Positions 22,757 through 35,421 of a stretch of 64,000 nt of DNA are shown in pieces. Where the stretch lies: assembly GCA_001599755.1 (NCBI GenBank), contig BCHX01000004.1, positions 3,224,001 to 3,288,000 on the forward strand, in the 5' to 3' direction. The stretch comes from Gliomastix tumulicola (lineage: Eukaryota; Ascomycota; Sordariomycetes; Hypocreales; Bionectriaceae). The notes below the pieces were generated by a model. That model searched no databases. It saw only the letters and a program-made list of their open reading frames with translations, and was not told the DNA's origin. The first letter of the stretch is position 1. Each line of letters starts with the position of its first letter. Position numbers and translations under genes: made by a program.

Positions 22757-25700
22757 CCTTTCCAGCTTGTACCCCCTCTTTTCGAACCCCTTCCCTTGCT
22801 TCTGATTCAGATACACTTGATCCAATGTCGCACTCCCCAAAAAAGAAAAAAGGAAAAAAAAAAGCGTCCCACAGCTCATCCCTGGAGCCGGAGTCGTCTC
22901 GAGACTCACGCCCATCAATTCCAGAAAGGAGACCTGAACACCCTCCCTCCCAGATCTCTGGGTCACGCGCCCGTCTGCAGAGTAGCATCAGCGTAGATGA
23001 GCGAGATTGTAATGGATTAGCAAGCCCGCAAAAAGCAGGCCAAAGGAGGATGAAAGACCATTTAGCCACCTCGGTTCCTCTTGCATGCACGTCTCTTTTC
23101 AGGACGTGACAGCAGCGAAAAAGGGAAGCAGTTGCTCCTAGCGAAGGCTCGAATTAGCAGTGGAGGTTGGCTGGCCGGCTTGGCAGCGTCGTCTCCAGGC
23201 CGTGATTTTGCCTCTGTTTGGTTAGAGAGTGGACGGTTTCATGCCCGTGGCAGAAGGGGGGCTTCGAAATTGGAACAATTGCAGCCCAACGCGGCGCGGC
23301 GGCACACGATCGGTACCTGCAGCATCGCGCGCCAGACGCAGAAAGCAGCACGCATGGGCCGTTTTCTTCCCATTCTCGTCGTCTTTCCCTTGCGCCGTAT
23401 AGTCCCCCCCCTCCCCTTGCGCTCATCAGCCGGACACTAAATTGCTGGGCACGTCTTGTTGTCCGGGTCAGAGCAGCAAAAAGCAAGGGAGAGAGGGGGG
23501 GTGAGACCCATTCGTCATTCATGGCGGAAACAAACATCCAGCTGTCCCGCCCCAAGTCAAGAGCTCGTCCCGCGGCCCCAAGACAGGATCCTGAAATCTG
23601 CCCGACTGCAGCTGAGACTTGTCTCTGACTGCTCCTGACTAGCCAGCCGCAGTAGCTGGAAGCAGCCCGTTGCGGTGGTGGACGAGAAAGTACGGGCACG
23701 CAGGGGGGGCAGAGGGCGAGTAAGTGCCGGGAGAAGGCGTAGATTGGCGCGGCACTGCACACATCCGTATGTATTCGCTCGCTTGACCCTGCTGCTGCGC
23801 CGTAAGCGAGCCAACCAGTTAATTAATCATTCTTTTTTGGCGGCGTCGAGGCGCGTCAGAGCACCGGGTATTGGCTGTTTGCTGCGCCAGCCCCGTGTGC
23901 GTCCCTCGTATAGCAAATCTGAGGCGTCCTCTTCTTGACAGACAAACGACCCAGTCAACGTGATCGATTGTGCTACGGCCCATTCTGACTGTACGAGCAC
24001 CGTCGTACATGCATATTAGTAGATCAGCAAGCACACTCCCGGCGTTCTGATTCGCGGGAAATTCGTCCCTCCCTGGCTCACAGGCCCTGGAACACCGCAC
24101 ACAGCGCAGTCACGTTCTGGGGCACCCCGGGCCAGGGAGAGCCTGGCAGGGGCGATCACTCGAATGGTATTGGATGGCTACTATAGAAAGAGGCGAGAGC
24201 GTCTGACAGCATATTACCGTACACCGCGCACTGCCCCCGACGGGCGTGCTTGGAGGAACCAGTTGTCTTGCTCTGCTGATCAGCCTCCCGGCAAGTAATA
24301 CATGGAGCCCCAACGTTTGCTGAGACCTTGCCCAATGGCCACATATCCCTCAGGAGGACCGACTGGTTCCGGGCTGAGCTGCGGTCGTCCAACCAAGGCT
24401 CCCATGTCGGTGGCTTCGGACTTGCTCCCCGACTTCCAGCGCAGCCCGAGGAGACGGCTGACCGTGACTCTGGAGCCGAACCTAGTGCCAATAGCCTGCT
24501 CCGGATCACGGACGACGAGGACAGATTGGACACAGGTCCGGACGATGGCCCAGCAAACGAGCAGGTCCCATCCTTTTTTTTTTCTCCCCCATGAATTGAC
24601 CCCAAAAGATCGAAGGTGTCCGTCCAGCTTTGGTGGGGTTCGTCTCTCATTGACTTTCCCCAGCTTTCTCCAAGTTTTTTACAGTTTTACACCGCACACG
24701 CGCGCGCAGCCCGTCCATTTTCGACGGACCGACGACAGATCCTTGCCTATTACGCCTATATCTTTGAGCCCTGAGGCAGACCGCACGGGAATTTGGCGAC
24801 GCTAAATCTGCCTAGAGGTTGCGTGCTGGAACATCCCTTATCCTCGCCAATCATTCGACCCGAGTGCGAGCAGCTGAGCCGGACCGAGCCCAGCAGAGAG
24901 GGAAACACAGACAGCCGGACCGGAGTACAGATTATTGCATACGGTCCCCTCACATGATGGATGTGGTCAGCTACTCCTCTCGCCCAGGGGTCCCCCCTCG
25001 TAACGGATAGGTATGTCGCTGGCTGCTGCCTCAGACGCCTTGTTGGGGCTGTCACTGGCTCAGGGCAGGATCTGCCCCTCCTCTACGGCACAGGACGAAC
25101 GTGAACCGAGAGAGCCACCCATTTTGCCGCAGTTCTCCGCCGCCACCGGGCGAATGTCAAGTGACGGCTGGAGTCAGTCTTCCCCTTCCCCCCCTCCGGG
25201 ACCCTCTGAGGGGTCCTTCCTCTGGGGAAGAAGAAGAAAGAGAGTCGAGACGGGCGTGCCTCGCCTCGAGACCCAGCGCAGAGGAGCGGTTGAATCAAGG
25301 CGTCCATTGACGTGGCACACACCTGACCGTGTCAGGACGTTTCAACACCAGCCTGATCTGCTCAACCACCACCCCTCCCCCAGCCTAGCTCAGGCTAATC
25401 TGCACATCGACCCGTGCGTTGCGCTTCCACCTTCCCGAATGCTGTGCGGCTTACGGGCCACGGGCCACGTCCCATCGCTATTTGACCGCCTCTCGTGACC
25501 TTGGACCCTGAATTGGCACTGCAGATTTGCTACATGAGACAAGACTATTCAATTCGGGGAGGGGAAAGGGGGGGGCCACGCAGCAGTTTTGCGTGGTATT
25601 GCGAAATCGTCAAAAGACCAAAAGAAGACAAGATTCTGGTCCTCGGCGTGATCCACACGTGGTTCCCCTCGTCCCCCCCGTCACGCGTTTGACAGGTTTT

Positions 25701-27007
25701 CTTGGACGGAGACCCTTCGAGGCCTTGTTCCTGTTAGGGTGACCCTCTCAATTGGAGTTCGAGGCGGCCCTCACGTTTTAGTGTGCCCTCTCTTTCTCAG
25801 CGGTGACATGCTCTTTAGCACTTCCAGCAGAGAGCGCGGTTAACTGTCACCCTGGGCTACTAGCAGGATGGGTGTCTCCGTACGGCCCACCAGCCGAGAC
25901 GTGGTTTTTCTTCAGCAAAAAAAGCGTCAGCAGCCCATCAGAGGGAAGGTATCCGTCAGCAAAAAGAAAGACAAGAGAAAGGCCAGATTGGGGTCCCGTC
26001 AAGGCTGTCGGAGAAGGGTCACAGCTTGTGGGACACGTGCAAAAAATCCACAACCTCACCCCTCTTCTCGTGGCCTGCCGCCTGCTCTTTCAGAAAATTC
26101 TCAAAGGAGAACCTGGGAACCATGTCTGATTTGCTACGGCTGATCCTTTCGCCGCTGGTTGGTTGGCTAGCTACTAGTAGGGTTCATCAATTGAAGCTTT
26201 TTTTTCCCTCTCCTGCTTCGTGCCCGAACATGCAGGGACCTGCCCATCGCGTTTCCACTCCGGTGATCGGATTGGGGGAAACAAACCAGAGGTCACACTA
26301 GAAAATAAGTCGGCCCCGTCCGAGAGAGGCTGTGGTGATGGGGATTCTTGCATTTTTCTCAGGTGTACTACTGCACGTACTCCGTCCCATGCCCATTCTC
26401 ACTCTTTTTTCTCCAGTCCGTCCTCGCCTCAATCCGGGCCCTCCGTCTATGACTGACCCGCAGAGTGGACGTCCAGCACGTTCCAGACAAACTGAACGGT
26501 GGAGAGCGTCTGGACGGGGCGAAACGCTCGTGATCGTGTTGAGCTCCAGAAGGGGGGAACCACTGCTGAGGGGGGAGAAGAGAGTGGCAAATAAAGGTAC
26601 AGCTTCGGAGTACAGTACCGAGGCCGTGCCTGGCATCTGCTTTGGTGATCTGAGCAAAAGGGGGGTGTACTTACGGTTACAGTGTACATACAACCCGGAA
26701 GAAGAAGCCCCAATGCCAGGACAAGGAGCAGTCTTTCCCTTCCTTCCTATTCCACGCCCGTGATTTCATCAATTGGGAACCCGGTCATCTTTGATTAATC
26801 AAAAAAATTACCACCTAAGCAATTAAGGGACCCCCCTCCCGACCTTCAGCCCGGCGAGTGCGTGCGGGTGCGGAGCATCGCTCGGGATCAGTCGGGGAAA
26901 TGGGAATCTGCAGATGATCAGCAAAAATTGCATCTTCTGGTCGGTCAACACTGCACACATGTTCCGCGCACCTAACAAGACAGGAAGACAATGCGGAGAG
27001 GACCCGT

Positions 27008-27027
27008 TGACTGACTGACTGACTGAC
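27008..27027 (+). repeat. (TGAC)5 tetranucleotide repeat
   Basis: Five perfect units, immediately before an AT-rich patch. Confidence 0.9.
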
Positions 27028-27849
27028 ACAGGGTCACGAGCAGACGGATCAACCGACGGTTAGTAGGAAGAGATATAAAATAAAATAAAAATTGAATAAA
27101 TAAAAAATGCAATAATTCCCAAGGACTGGACCTCGTCGGAGGTTCCCCGACAGATGTCCCTGGCAAATCATGGGCCAAACCCGACAAGGCCGGAGCCTCC
27201 CAGGCGGTGCGTCTCGGTGCCTTGTCCCCTTGTCCAGTCCGCCGGATTCGAGCCCAGCTGGTGGGAACGCTCAACTGCCAACCGGGGGACCGACAATTCA
27301 ATTAGCTTCATTATAGCCATATGATACTAGGGGACATAGCGTCGTTGGTCTTTTGTTCGCTTTTTTCCAATTCCTTGTTTTTGTTAATATTATTTCCCCG
27401 AGGGTTGAGAGAGGCCCTGACGGTGTGTCGCCCGTGATACAGAGACACCAGCACTAACTAACACCAGAGAGACTAACTTGGAGGGGGATCAATGCATATC
27501 CGTCGAACCGACTAGATAATATGGCTTTTGTTTCCAGACTAGGCAATTCGTCCCCCCCAGACGCAATAATTAGTAGCTTCGTTAGCAGCCATCTGTTCAC
27601 TCCGTCCTTGCTTTCGCTGTGCGCCCCGATGCTGTGCGGTGCAATGCATGGGGAATTCCACCTCCGACCGATATGGACTGATCGTGTCAATAGCTGCTCT
27701 ACTCTAGGCTGCCGTGCAACTGAGCCGTCATGCGAACCCCGGATTTTCCAGTTCCAAGGCCTTGGGGAAAGACGGGATGGACTTTGCCCATCGTGAGGTA
27801 TTTCGTCTGCGCCCGTTACCCTGTATTGGGAGAACGCGCGATCATTCGA

Positions 27850-27873
27850 TCAATCAATCAATCAATCAATCAA
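27850..27873 (+). repeat. (TCAA)6 tetranucleotide repeat
   Basis: Six perfect units, followed by an AT-rich, TTTA-repeating patch to about 27930. Confidence 0.9.
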
Positions 27874-29227
27874 TGCATTGTTCCCTTTATTTATTTATTT
27901 TATTAGGTATTATTTAATGCGAATAATTATTTTCTCTTTCTCCCACCTTTGTTTCAGCCGCGAATTCCATCTCTCCTTTGTGTCAGTTTATTTTTACCTG
28001 CATTTGCCGCTCCCGCAGAAATGACACCCAGCCTGTCAGGCAATGCGACAATGCAACCTCAGGCAGGGCTGTTTCTTTATTTCTGGAAACAAGTCATGAC
28101 GGGCGAAAAAAAGAAAACAGGGGGTGGACGGGACGCACGATGTCACCCGTCAGCCCAGTCTGGCAGTCAGAGTCGCAGTGGGATCATGACTCCTTGCCCC
28201 CCCGTCTCATCTGCCTGACGAGTGCGAGCTTTCTCCAGGCTTCCCCGAGATGATGACGGAGGGGGGGAGGGAGGAGAATGGAAGGGAAACAGCCTTACCT
28301 GTCGTCATGGGACCGCCGAAAAGGGGGCATACAGTGAGCGTCTCGCTGTAACATTGCCCAGCTGGTGCGATGGTATGTAACCTGGGGGTTACGTAAGGTC
28401 AGCGGCGCATCGGCGAGGGCAAGACGTGTGCAAACGCCGCCGCCGCCGTGATGGGCAATTATCCGGCTTTCATCATCACCTGAGGCGCGCGAAGACGGGC
28501 TCTAATTTTGGACGCCGCGGCCGCCGCGGTGCGCCTCCTCTCTCGTCCGATCTAGTCGCTTTGGGGCAGGGTCTCGTCGCGCACCGAGCAGCGGCTGGGC
28601 CTTTGCAATCGACGGGCAATTCCTCATGTCGACGGACTCGCCCTTTTTTGGAGCTGGGATCAACAGACGTGTTCGACGGGGCCTAACGACCGGGCTATCA
28701 GCAGTTGGCCAGCAGGTGGTAAGCAAATTGCCAGCCTGACGCCGTGTCGGCCATCCCATTCTGACCACACCTCCCGACCTCGTGGACGTTCCTCGTTCCT
28801 TTCGCAATCCTGAGGGGATGGTTTCACGCTTGGGACCTACCCAAAGGGCGTTGTTGCTACGTACAACCCCCCTTTCGTCATCGTCTGTGTGTGTACATGG
28901 GCTCATTTCGCCAGAGGGTTACAGTCCGAGCTTCGTGCATCACCATGACAGGCAGCCTTGCCACGCCCACGGGGGGGGAGTTTCTCTGGGATTGGGAGAA
29001 ATGATGGGGGTCAGACTGTGAGATTTGCCAGCGCAGCACGGATCACCGCCTTTTCCCCCACGATGCTGGCTGCTCAGGTGATCTCTCCGTGGCTTGAAGT
29101 GGCGGGCTGGGCTTACTCGGCTTCTGGAAAAGGTAGGGGAAGGCTGTTCATGCAAGCCCACGACATCACCCCCACGCTCTGCTCGTTCACCGGGTGGTGG
29201 ACGCGACGCCCATCATATCGACATGAA

Positions 29228-29245
29228 CCCCCCCCCCCCCCCCCC
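29228..29245 (+). repeat. C18 homopolymer
   Basis: Eighteen C in a row; the length is likely unreliable. Confidence 0.8.
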
Positions 29246-30900
29246 TCCCGAGCCTATCTCTTATGAATCCTGGCCGGGCTTTATTATTACTTCTCTGGCG
29301 AAAGAGTCAAACGTCCAATGACGATGATTTCCGGCGATCCGCGCCGAGGATTTACGTCCTGCACACTCCCCCCCAAACCTTGGGATGGGCTCGTTCTTAT
29401 TTTCGCCGCCGTCTGGTCAATCACCGTGCTTGACGAGTGCATGTGTGTGCGTTTCTACGAAGAGGGTGGTTCGTACCCCCTCCTGCGAGGAGGAGGAGAG
29501 CCTCCCTTCCCCCCCCCGGTAATTGTGCTTTTTGCTGCTGCTTACGGGGTGCAGCTGCAGAAATCCGACCAACTGGCTGCGATGCAACACTATCTCGAGT
29601 CATACTTGGCTCCTGATGTTGGTCTCGGGACTGGAACTTTGCCTCCTGTGAGCTGCAGGAAGTCCGAGACCGACTTCGCCCCCCCCCCAGCCGCCATTCA
29701 GTTATTTCTGAAGTCGCCGCTGTCCGGTCTAATGAAGAGAGAGAAAGGGGTCATTCGTCTACTTGCTAGGAGCATCCCATATCGATTTAGACTTGACAAA
29801 TAGAGTCGCGACGCTACCATGCCCATGCCCCCTTGCCATGCTATATGCCCTTCCCGACGCGAATCATCCATTTTCTCGGGGGCCGAATCTGGTATGCCAG
29901 CGGGAGGAGGCCAACCCCGGCCGGCCGGGTGTCGCCTCGTCCCCTGCTAGCCGGACCGCTAGCACCTCGTCCTCGTAAACCCCCCCGTTCCTCATCAATG
30001 TGATAAGTGACGAGTCGCGGAAGCCACGGTGTCGCGGACGGGGACTTCAGTGAGCTCTCTCTCTCTGTTCCAAGGATGGGGGGGGTGTGAGATGGCAGGG
30101 CGCGGGCTTCATCTTTGGCACTTTGGACGGGGGCGATGGCGAGTCGAGACGCGAGGGGCGACGCGTTATCACCGATTCGCTGTCACGGGGACTGTGAAGG
30201 GATGAAGCTGTCGGTGTATTATTACCGTATGTGTGTTGTATTTCTTCCTGCGAAACCTCCCGACTGTCCGAACATTTGGAATGCGTGCAATACCCCTGTG
30301 AGTTTTGCTGCCATGGACGATTAGCTATGAGCGCGACAGCGAGCCCTGCTCTTACCATTGCAGCCTGCAGGAGCCTGCATACCCATCATCCGTCGTGACA
30401 TGAGCATTTATCAGATAACTAGCAGTCTACCTACACAGCACACAGGCTCTTGTTTCTCTACGTCTGGCCCCTTTGGTCGCCCATCCTTCCCGTCTCTCCA
30501 TCTGTCCTACTGAAGGAGGGTTCCCCTTTGGAACATGTCATGTGAGGTCGATATGTAATAAATACCCCGACTCTGTCATTTTGCGGCGCAGAGGCGTCAG
30601 GGCGCCGCCGTGGGAGAAATAATCCTTCTGAGATGGCCGCGCACGCAATCCCGTGCTAAAAGGGACGCACTATCAATCAGCTGGGGAGGAGGAGGAGGAG
30701 AGCCTGGATCCCTCCCCGATTTCGAACGTGCCTCACACGTGCATGTACGGGATTGCTTTGCAAATAGAACCGTGGGCAAGATATCACGTGGGAGGAGAGA
30801 AGGGGCAGCCAGCAATCGCAATCTTGGGTAGCGTCCGGGGTCGCCGACAGTTGAGAGAGAGGGGAGAAATGGGTATGTGGGTGGGCTCTCGCTGTGGGAT

Positions 30901-30921
30901 GGGGGGGGGGGGGGGGGGGGG
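30901..30921 (+). repeat. G21 homopolymer
   Basis: Twenty-one G in a row; the length is likely unreliable. Confidence 0.8.
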
Positions 30922-31710
30922 AGAGCGCTAGACGAGAGGGCCCTATCTCGCAGGGGAGTCGGGAGTTGGGAACTGTTTGAGCATCAGAGATAGCTCAGGT
31001 AATAGGTAGAGACAGCACGCAGACTCTCGGCCTCGAAGAGGTCGGGTTCGTTATCTCTGTCGCGCCCAATTGGGACCAATTTGCCCATGGGCGAGGCTGG
31101 TGGGGGTGTGAGACGGGCGAGATGGAGGGCATCAGCACTCTCTTTTCGCCAGTGTGTGCCCTCCACGAACGAGAGAGTCCCTTGCTCTATGACATCCAAG
31201 AGCAGATACCGCCGAGCTGCGCAGTATGGACTTCTGCTTCCTCCCCCCCTCCCTTCCTCCCTCCCTCCCTGCCTCCAGCGGTCAGCAGAGCACGCAAGCA
31301 GCTATCACGGCCGCTATACACGGGCCGGGGACAGATTGGCGTCGATTATTACCACCTGGTCCTGTTTGTTCCTCGCCACTGCCAGACCTGGGCAAGGAGA
31401 AAGGAAAAAGCGAAAGGACACACGCTCAAGACGCTGAAGGGTAAGCACGGATCTGCAGCACCTTGCTGCCGTCGCCGTTTCTCCCCCCCTCTGACCACCC
31501 ATCCGCGCAACCCCTGCCCAGCCCACACCCCCCCCCCCCTTGGGAGGAAGCAGCACGTGGTTGGCTAGAACTCCTTCACCGATGAGGAGCCCCTGGGGGG
31601 GACGGGCCTGCAGAGGGTCAGGTTGCGAATGCAACGAGAGCAAGGTACGAGGGAGGCATTTCCGAAGGCGTAGAGTAGGGGGTGTGTGTGTGTGCGGCAC
31701 GTATCACCTC

Positions 31711-31730
31711 GTGACGTGACGTGACGTGAC
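31711..31730 (+). repeat. (GTGAC)4 pentanucleotide array with overlapping TGACG half-sites
   Basis: Four perfect GTGAC units give three TGACG bZIP half-sites, with a further TGACG at 31733-31737, followed by a GC-alternating tract. It may be a bZIP-binding array or just a minisatellite. Confidence 0.7.
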
Positions 31731-33411
31731 AGTGACGGCGCGCGCGCGAGGGCCTTTCTGGCCGGGTGCTCTTTTGTGTGAATTCCTATCTCGGATCGAT
31801 GACCTGACGCACACTTCTGTGTGATTGATTGTTGCTGTCGAGCATGCAAACATGCAACACAGTTCTGGTCCCCCCTCTATGGAGTCATTGACAGGCAACT
31901 TGAGTCCAGGCTCCCCCCCCTTTCCCCCCCCGTCATTGGCCCCCAAGGAGCTATCTCTGTGCCGACTGTTCGAGAAACCCGTGAAGAAGGATTTGACGAG
32001 GCCGATGGCGGAAACCCCCACGGAGTCACACGTGGGGGGTTTCGATTGTTAATCCAGTCACTTCTCTACTATCGGCCTCGCTCTCTCGCGTCTTTCCTCG
32101 AACACACACACCCCCTCCCTCCCCCGAAAAGGGCTGGTTGAAACTGGCTGCTATTATTTCCCATCAGACTCTTAATCCTCATCCCTAATCCTAATGCTAA
32201 TCCTATCTGGAGCATGCTTTCTTGCGTACGTAACGGGGGGCCTAGACGAGAGGGAGGGGGGAGGATGGGGTAAGGTATCAGCAATCACATGGCACCCTGT
32301 CCAGCTTCCTTTTTTGCCCGTTCCCCCCCTTGCCCTCGGGGATGGATGGCTGGAACTCGAAATCAGCGGAAGTGGATGGGGTGGTTATCAATAGCAGATA
32401 CTTTGATAATGTTGATATCGGTACCTATCGGGTGTGTGGCCCTGCTATCAACAAGGTACCGTCCCAACATCCATGATGCTGGGAATTGGCCGCACTCTCT
32501 GCTCCGTATTATAGCGCCGTATAATACTACTCGCACGCAACGGTATACAAAAATTGTCAATCTGATACGTGTGAGGGGACCTGTACCACACCCCCCTTTG
32601 GGTCGGACTTCTTTCACACCGACTCTTGCATGGGGGGTGTGTGTGTGGGAGGACGACGGAGAGTTGGATACGACAAAATTGATTTCCCATTTTCTGATGT
32701 TCAGATGACAGGGAAAAAAAAGAGAAAGAGGAAAAGGAAATGTCCAGGGTGGTCAGGATAGACGTCGAGTTCTTCCCCGATCCTCGTCTGCTCGTGCAAT
32801 TTAACCGTGGCTCCTTTCCCGTCGGCTGAATGGGAAACTGGCAGTGACATGCCGGCCGCCGGAATGAATCGAAATAAATAAAACGAAACCCTGCCCTGCC
32901 ATGCATGATAGTTAAAAGCTGATTGCCCGAACGAGACGCCCGTCGGAATTGGATCTGGCATCGCGCTGCTGTGCTGTCAATGACATGCTGTTTGTGGACG
33001 GGTTTAGGACTATCAGATCAGATGGGTTCTTTTTGTCAAGTGTGAGTATTGGAAGAACATGGGCATCTATCTATCTATCCAATCCAGCGTATTATCTTGA
33101 AGACGGAGGTATAAGTGAAGGTATATCTAAGCTTTTGAAAAAAAGAAAAAAAAAGAAAAAAACTGCACCCCGGGCTTCCTCTATCGTGTTGATACTTTTG
33201 CTGCAAGTCCACCGCCTGCCTTTCTGCGTCTCTATCAGTCCAGACACCTCCCCGTTTCCCCAGGTGCTCGTGATGACGAAACCACCAGTCTGCATGTCGA
33301 TGGCCCTGCATGCCAGACCTCTTCCCCCTTCAGGAAAGCTTTGACCGTTCGAGCTTCCCGATTGTCTCTCGCTAAGGCGGAAGGGAGGGAGGGAGGGAGC
33401 CCATTGATCGT

Positions 33412-35421
33412 CTACCACACCAGCCACGCGACGACGGTGGACAGGAAGAGCGACAGGACGATGCCGAAGACGGCCGGCGCGCTCGAGAGGACGTCCTTGG
33501 CGTTCTCGAAGCCCGGCCCAAGCTCCCGGGCCAGCGCGTGCGAGAAGACGTCCGTCATGTAGCACTCCCACAGCCCGACGACCTGCACCGTCACCAGCAC
33601 GACGGAGCCGAAGATGTCCATCCGGGAGCGCAGGGCGCGCACGGGCCGGCTGGCGAGGATCTCCTGTCTCTTCCTGCGCAGGGCCTGCTTCGCTTTGCTG
33701 ACGATGGAGGTGCTCTCGCCGTTGCTGCTGCTACTGCTGCTGCTGCTGGTGTGACCGCCCGGGGATATGATGATGCGGCTCGCGACGGTGGACACGGCGG
33801 CGGCGGTGAGGGCCGTGTGCAGCATGGCTGGCTGGCGGTGCGGCTCGCTGACGGACGCGTGGGCGGCGATGGAACAGACGAGGGCGAGGGATGCCATGAC
33901 CGGGAGGAGCTTGCCCTGCCGCGCGGTTGCTCCCGGAAGAGTCATCCTGAGGTCGTCGAGGAACAGGAGGGCTGTGTGGCTCAGGAGGACGGTGTGATTC
34001 CACTCTCGTTTGCTGTAGGTCGTGGCGAAGACGAGAGGCGCGCAGAGGACGAAGGTGTTGGCTAGGACACCGCGCAGTTGGTGTCTGCCGTCGATCGAGT
34101 CTTGCATCTTGAGGTCGGCTTCGTCTTGGGAGGCGTCTGTGATGGACGCGTGTTGCTCGCTGTTATCTTCGTCGAGTAGTTTGTCGGCCTTGGCCAAGTC
34201 GATCTTTGCCTCGGTCGTTGCCGTCAGTCCTCGACGCTCCTCCCCGACGGCCATCCACATCGCCAACCTGACTGCCAGAGTCCACATGGGAAAGGACAAG
34301 GCCGCCCAGCTGGATATGAGGCGACTGTCTAGTATTTTTAGCGGCGCGATGCCCTCGTAGATGTTCGTCAGGAACACCAGGCCGGCAGCGGCGATGGATC
34401 CAAGACGTAGATACAGTCCTCCCCTTCGCTGGACGTTGCCACGATCTTCTGGAGACAGCGCCAGCAGACGGACAGGAACCTCAACAAAGGCAACCATGAT
34501 CCCACACGAGACGAAGCTCTCAGCCCACAGCGTCGTATGCTCAGCCGTGCTCAGCCGGTGCGGAAGCGCCAGGCCGTAGAGGAGAGGTCTCAGCATGAAG
34601 GCCCCAGTCGTCGCGGCCACGACCGTCATGTTGAAGCGGGAGAACCACCACCCGTTCTTTAGCACCAGCCCCCGCGGCCCCTTGTCCGACGCCTTGGTGA
34701 GTCCCAGGTACACGAGGTTCTTGTGGGCGTTCTGCAGCGTGTACACGACGAAGAAGAAGGCGCAGAAGGGGACGATCCAGTCGCTGATGCGGTACGGCGT
34801 CTGGAACACGCGGCCCATGGACCACACGACGACGCCCGACTTGGACCAGACGTGGACGTTGGTCATGAACAGCATCGTCAGCCACAGCGGGCGCGACGTC
34901 TGGACGCGGTGGCCCGCGTTCTTCAGGATCCTGGCGACGACGCTCGCGCCGTCCCCGAGGTGCGAGGCCAGGTACAGGTACAGCGGGCGGATGGGCATGT
35001 ACTGCGGGTGGAAGACGAAGTCGCAGAGCAGCAGCGCGCCGAAGAGGTGGTGCAGCATCAGCTCCGTGCTGTACTCGGTCTGGAAGGGCAGCTCGCCGAG
35101 CCAGGGCACCGCCTGCGAGGCCACGCAGAGGGCGCCCGTGTGGCTCAGGGGCTCGCCCGTGGACCAGCTGGTCGTCACCCCCGCGTGCAGGCACGACGGG
35201 AAGGTGAGGAAGACGCCAAAGGCGCCCCGGAGAACCATGTACGTCGTGGAGAGGAGTATGCGCCGGCTGCGGCTGTCCACTATGGCGCACTCGGGGGACC
35301 TGAGTGACTCGGGGCCATAGCGGCGCAAGGCATATTCGATGCCTCTGTGCATGCCCCAGTACAACAGGAACAGGGCCATGAAGACGCCCAAATGCATCTG
35401 GGACAGCAGCTGCGGCTCCAT
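33412..35421 (-). CDS. Polytopic membrane protein, TLC-like N-terminal half (hypothetical)
   Basis: An uninterrupted frame of 669 residues from ATG 35421 to TAG 33412. I chose this ATG because the frame further upstream runs through a 14-base G run (35462-35475) and translates as poly-Pro. About ten or more hydrophobic segments are visible. An N-terminal region carries ELMLHHLFGALLLCDFVF, which resembles the paired-His segment of TLC (TRAM-LAG1-CLN8) proteins. A charged loop (LDEDNSEQHASITDASQDE) and a poly-Ser stretch break up the C-terminal half. The last hydrophobic helix reaches the C-terminus. The gene is divergent from the MFS transporter, with 447 bp between starts, so they may share a promoter. 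No catalytic function can be assigned, and the TLC relation is only a guess from the His pair and helix layout. It is single-exon, unlike most neighbours. Confidence 0.75.
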   Translation of the reverse strand: MEPQLLSQMHLGVFMALFLLYWGMHRGIEYALRRYGPESLRSPECAIVDSRSRRILLSTTYMVLRGAFGVFLTFPSCLHAGVTTSWSTGEPLSHTGALCVASQAVPWLGELPFQTEYSTELMLHHLFGALLLCDFVFHPQYMPIRPLYLYLASHLGDGASVVARILKNAGHRVQTSRPLWLTMLFMTNVHVWSKSGVVVWSMGRVFQTPYRISDWIVPFCAFFFVVYTLQNAHKNLVYLGLTKASDKGPRGLVLKNGWWFSRFNMTVVAATTGAFMLRPLLYGLALPHRLSTAEHTTLWAESFVSCGIMVAFVEVPVRLLALSPEDRGNVQRRGGLYLRLGSIAAAGLVFLTNIYEGIAPLKILDSRLISSWAALSFPMWTLAVRLAMWMAVGEERRGLTATTEAKIDLAKADKLLDEDNSEQHASITDASQDEADLKMQDSIDGRHQLRGVLANTFVLCAPLVFATTYSKREWNHTVLLSHTALLFLDDLRMTLPGATARQGKLLPVMASLALVCSIAAHASVSEPHRQPAMLHTALTAAAVSTVASRIIISPGGHTSSSSSSSSNGESTSIVSKAKQALRRKRQEILASRPVRALRSRMDIFGSVVLVTVQVVGLWECYMTDVFSHALARELGPGFENAKDVLSSAPAVFGIVLSLFLSTVVAWLVW

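Larger units (their letters stand above)
18512..33411. other. 14.9-kb gene-poor region upstream of the DUF1752 gene
   Basis: I see no protein-like exon on either strand. Reading frames are short, or Pro/Arg/Ser-rich translations of GC-rich or repetitive DNA. The first 700 bases (18512-19224) are pyrimidine-rich on the minus strand and probably carry the 5' UTR and core promoter of the DUF1752 gene. Further out are repeats at 21241-21292, 22735-22756, 27008-27027, 27850-27873, 29228-29245, 30901-30921 and 31711-31730, and AT-rich patches at 27061-27115 and 27880-27935. There is no long internal duplication, terminal repeat or transposase frame. The base composition does not look RIP-mutated (not AT-rich). 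It may be an extended regulatory region or host non-coding RNA. Confidence 0.6.

Noticed and set aside
27243..27253. GATTCGAGCCC, a tRNA B-box-like string
   Set aside because: No matching A box, T-arm stem or acceptor stem could be folded around it on either strand.
27008..27873. Tetranucleotide repeats considered as CRISPR-like or att sites
   Set aside because: They are perfect simple repeats without unique spacers, in a eukaryotic genome.
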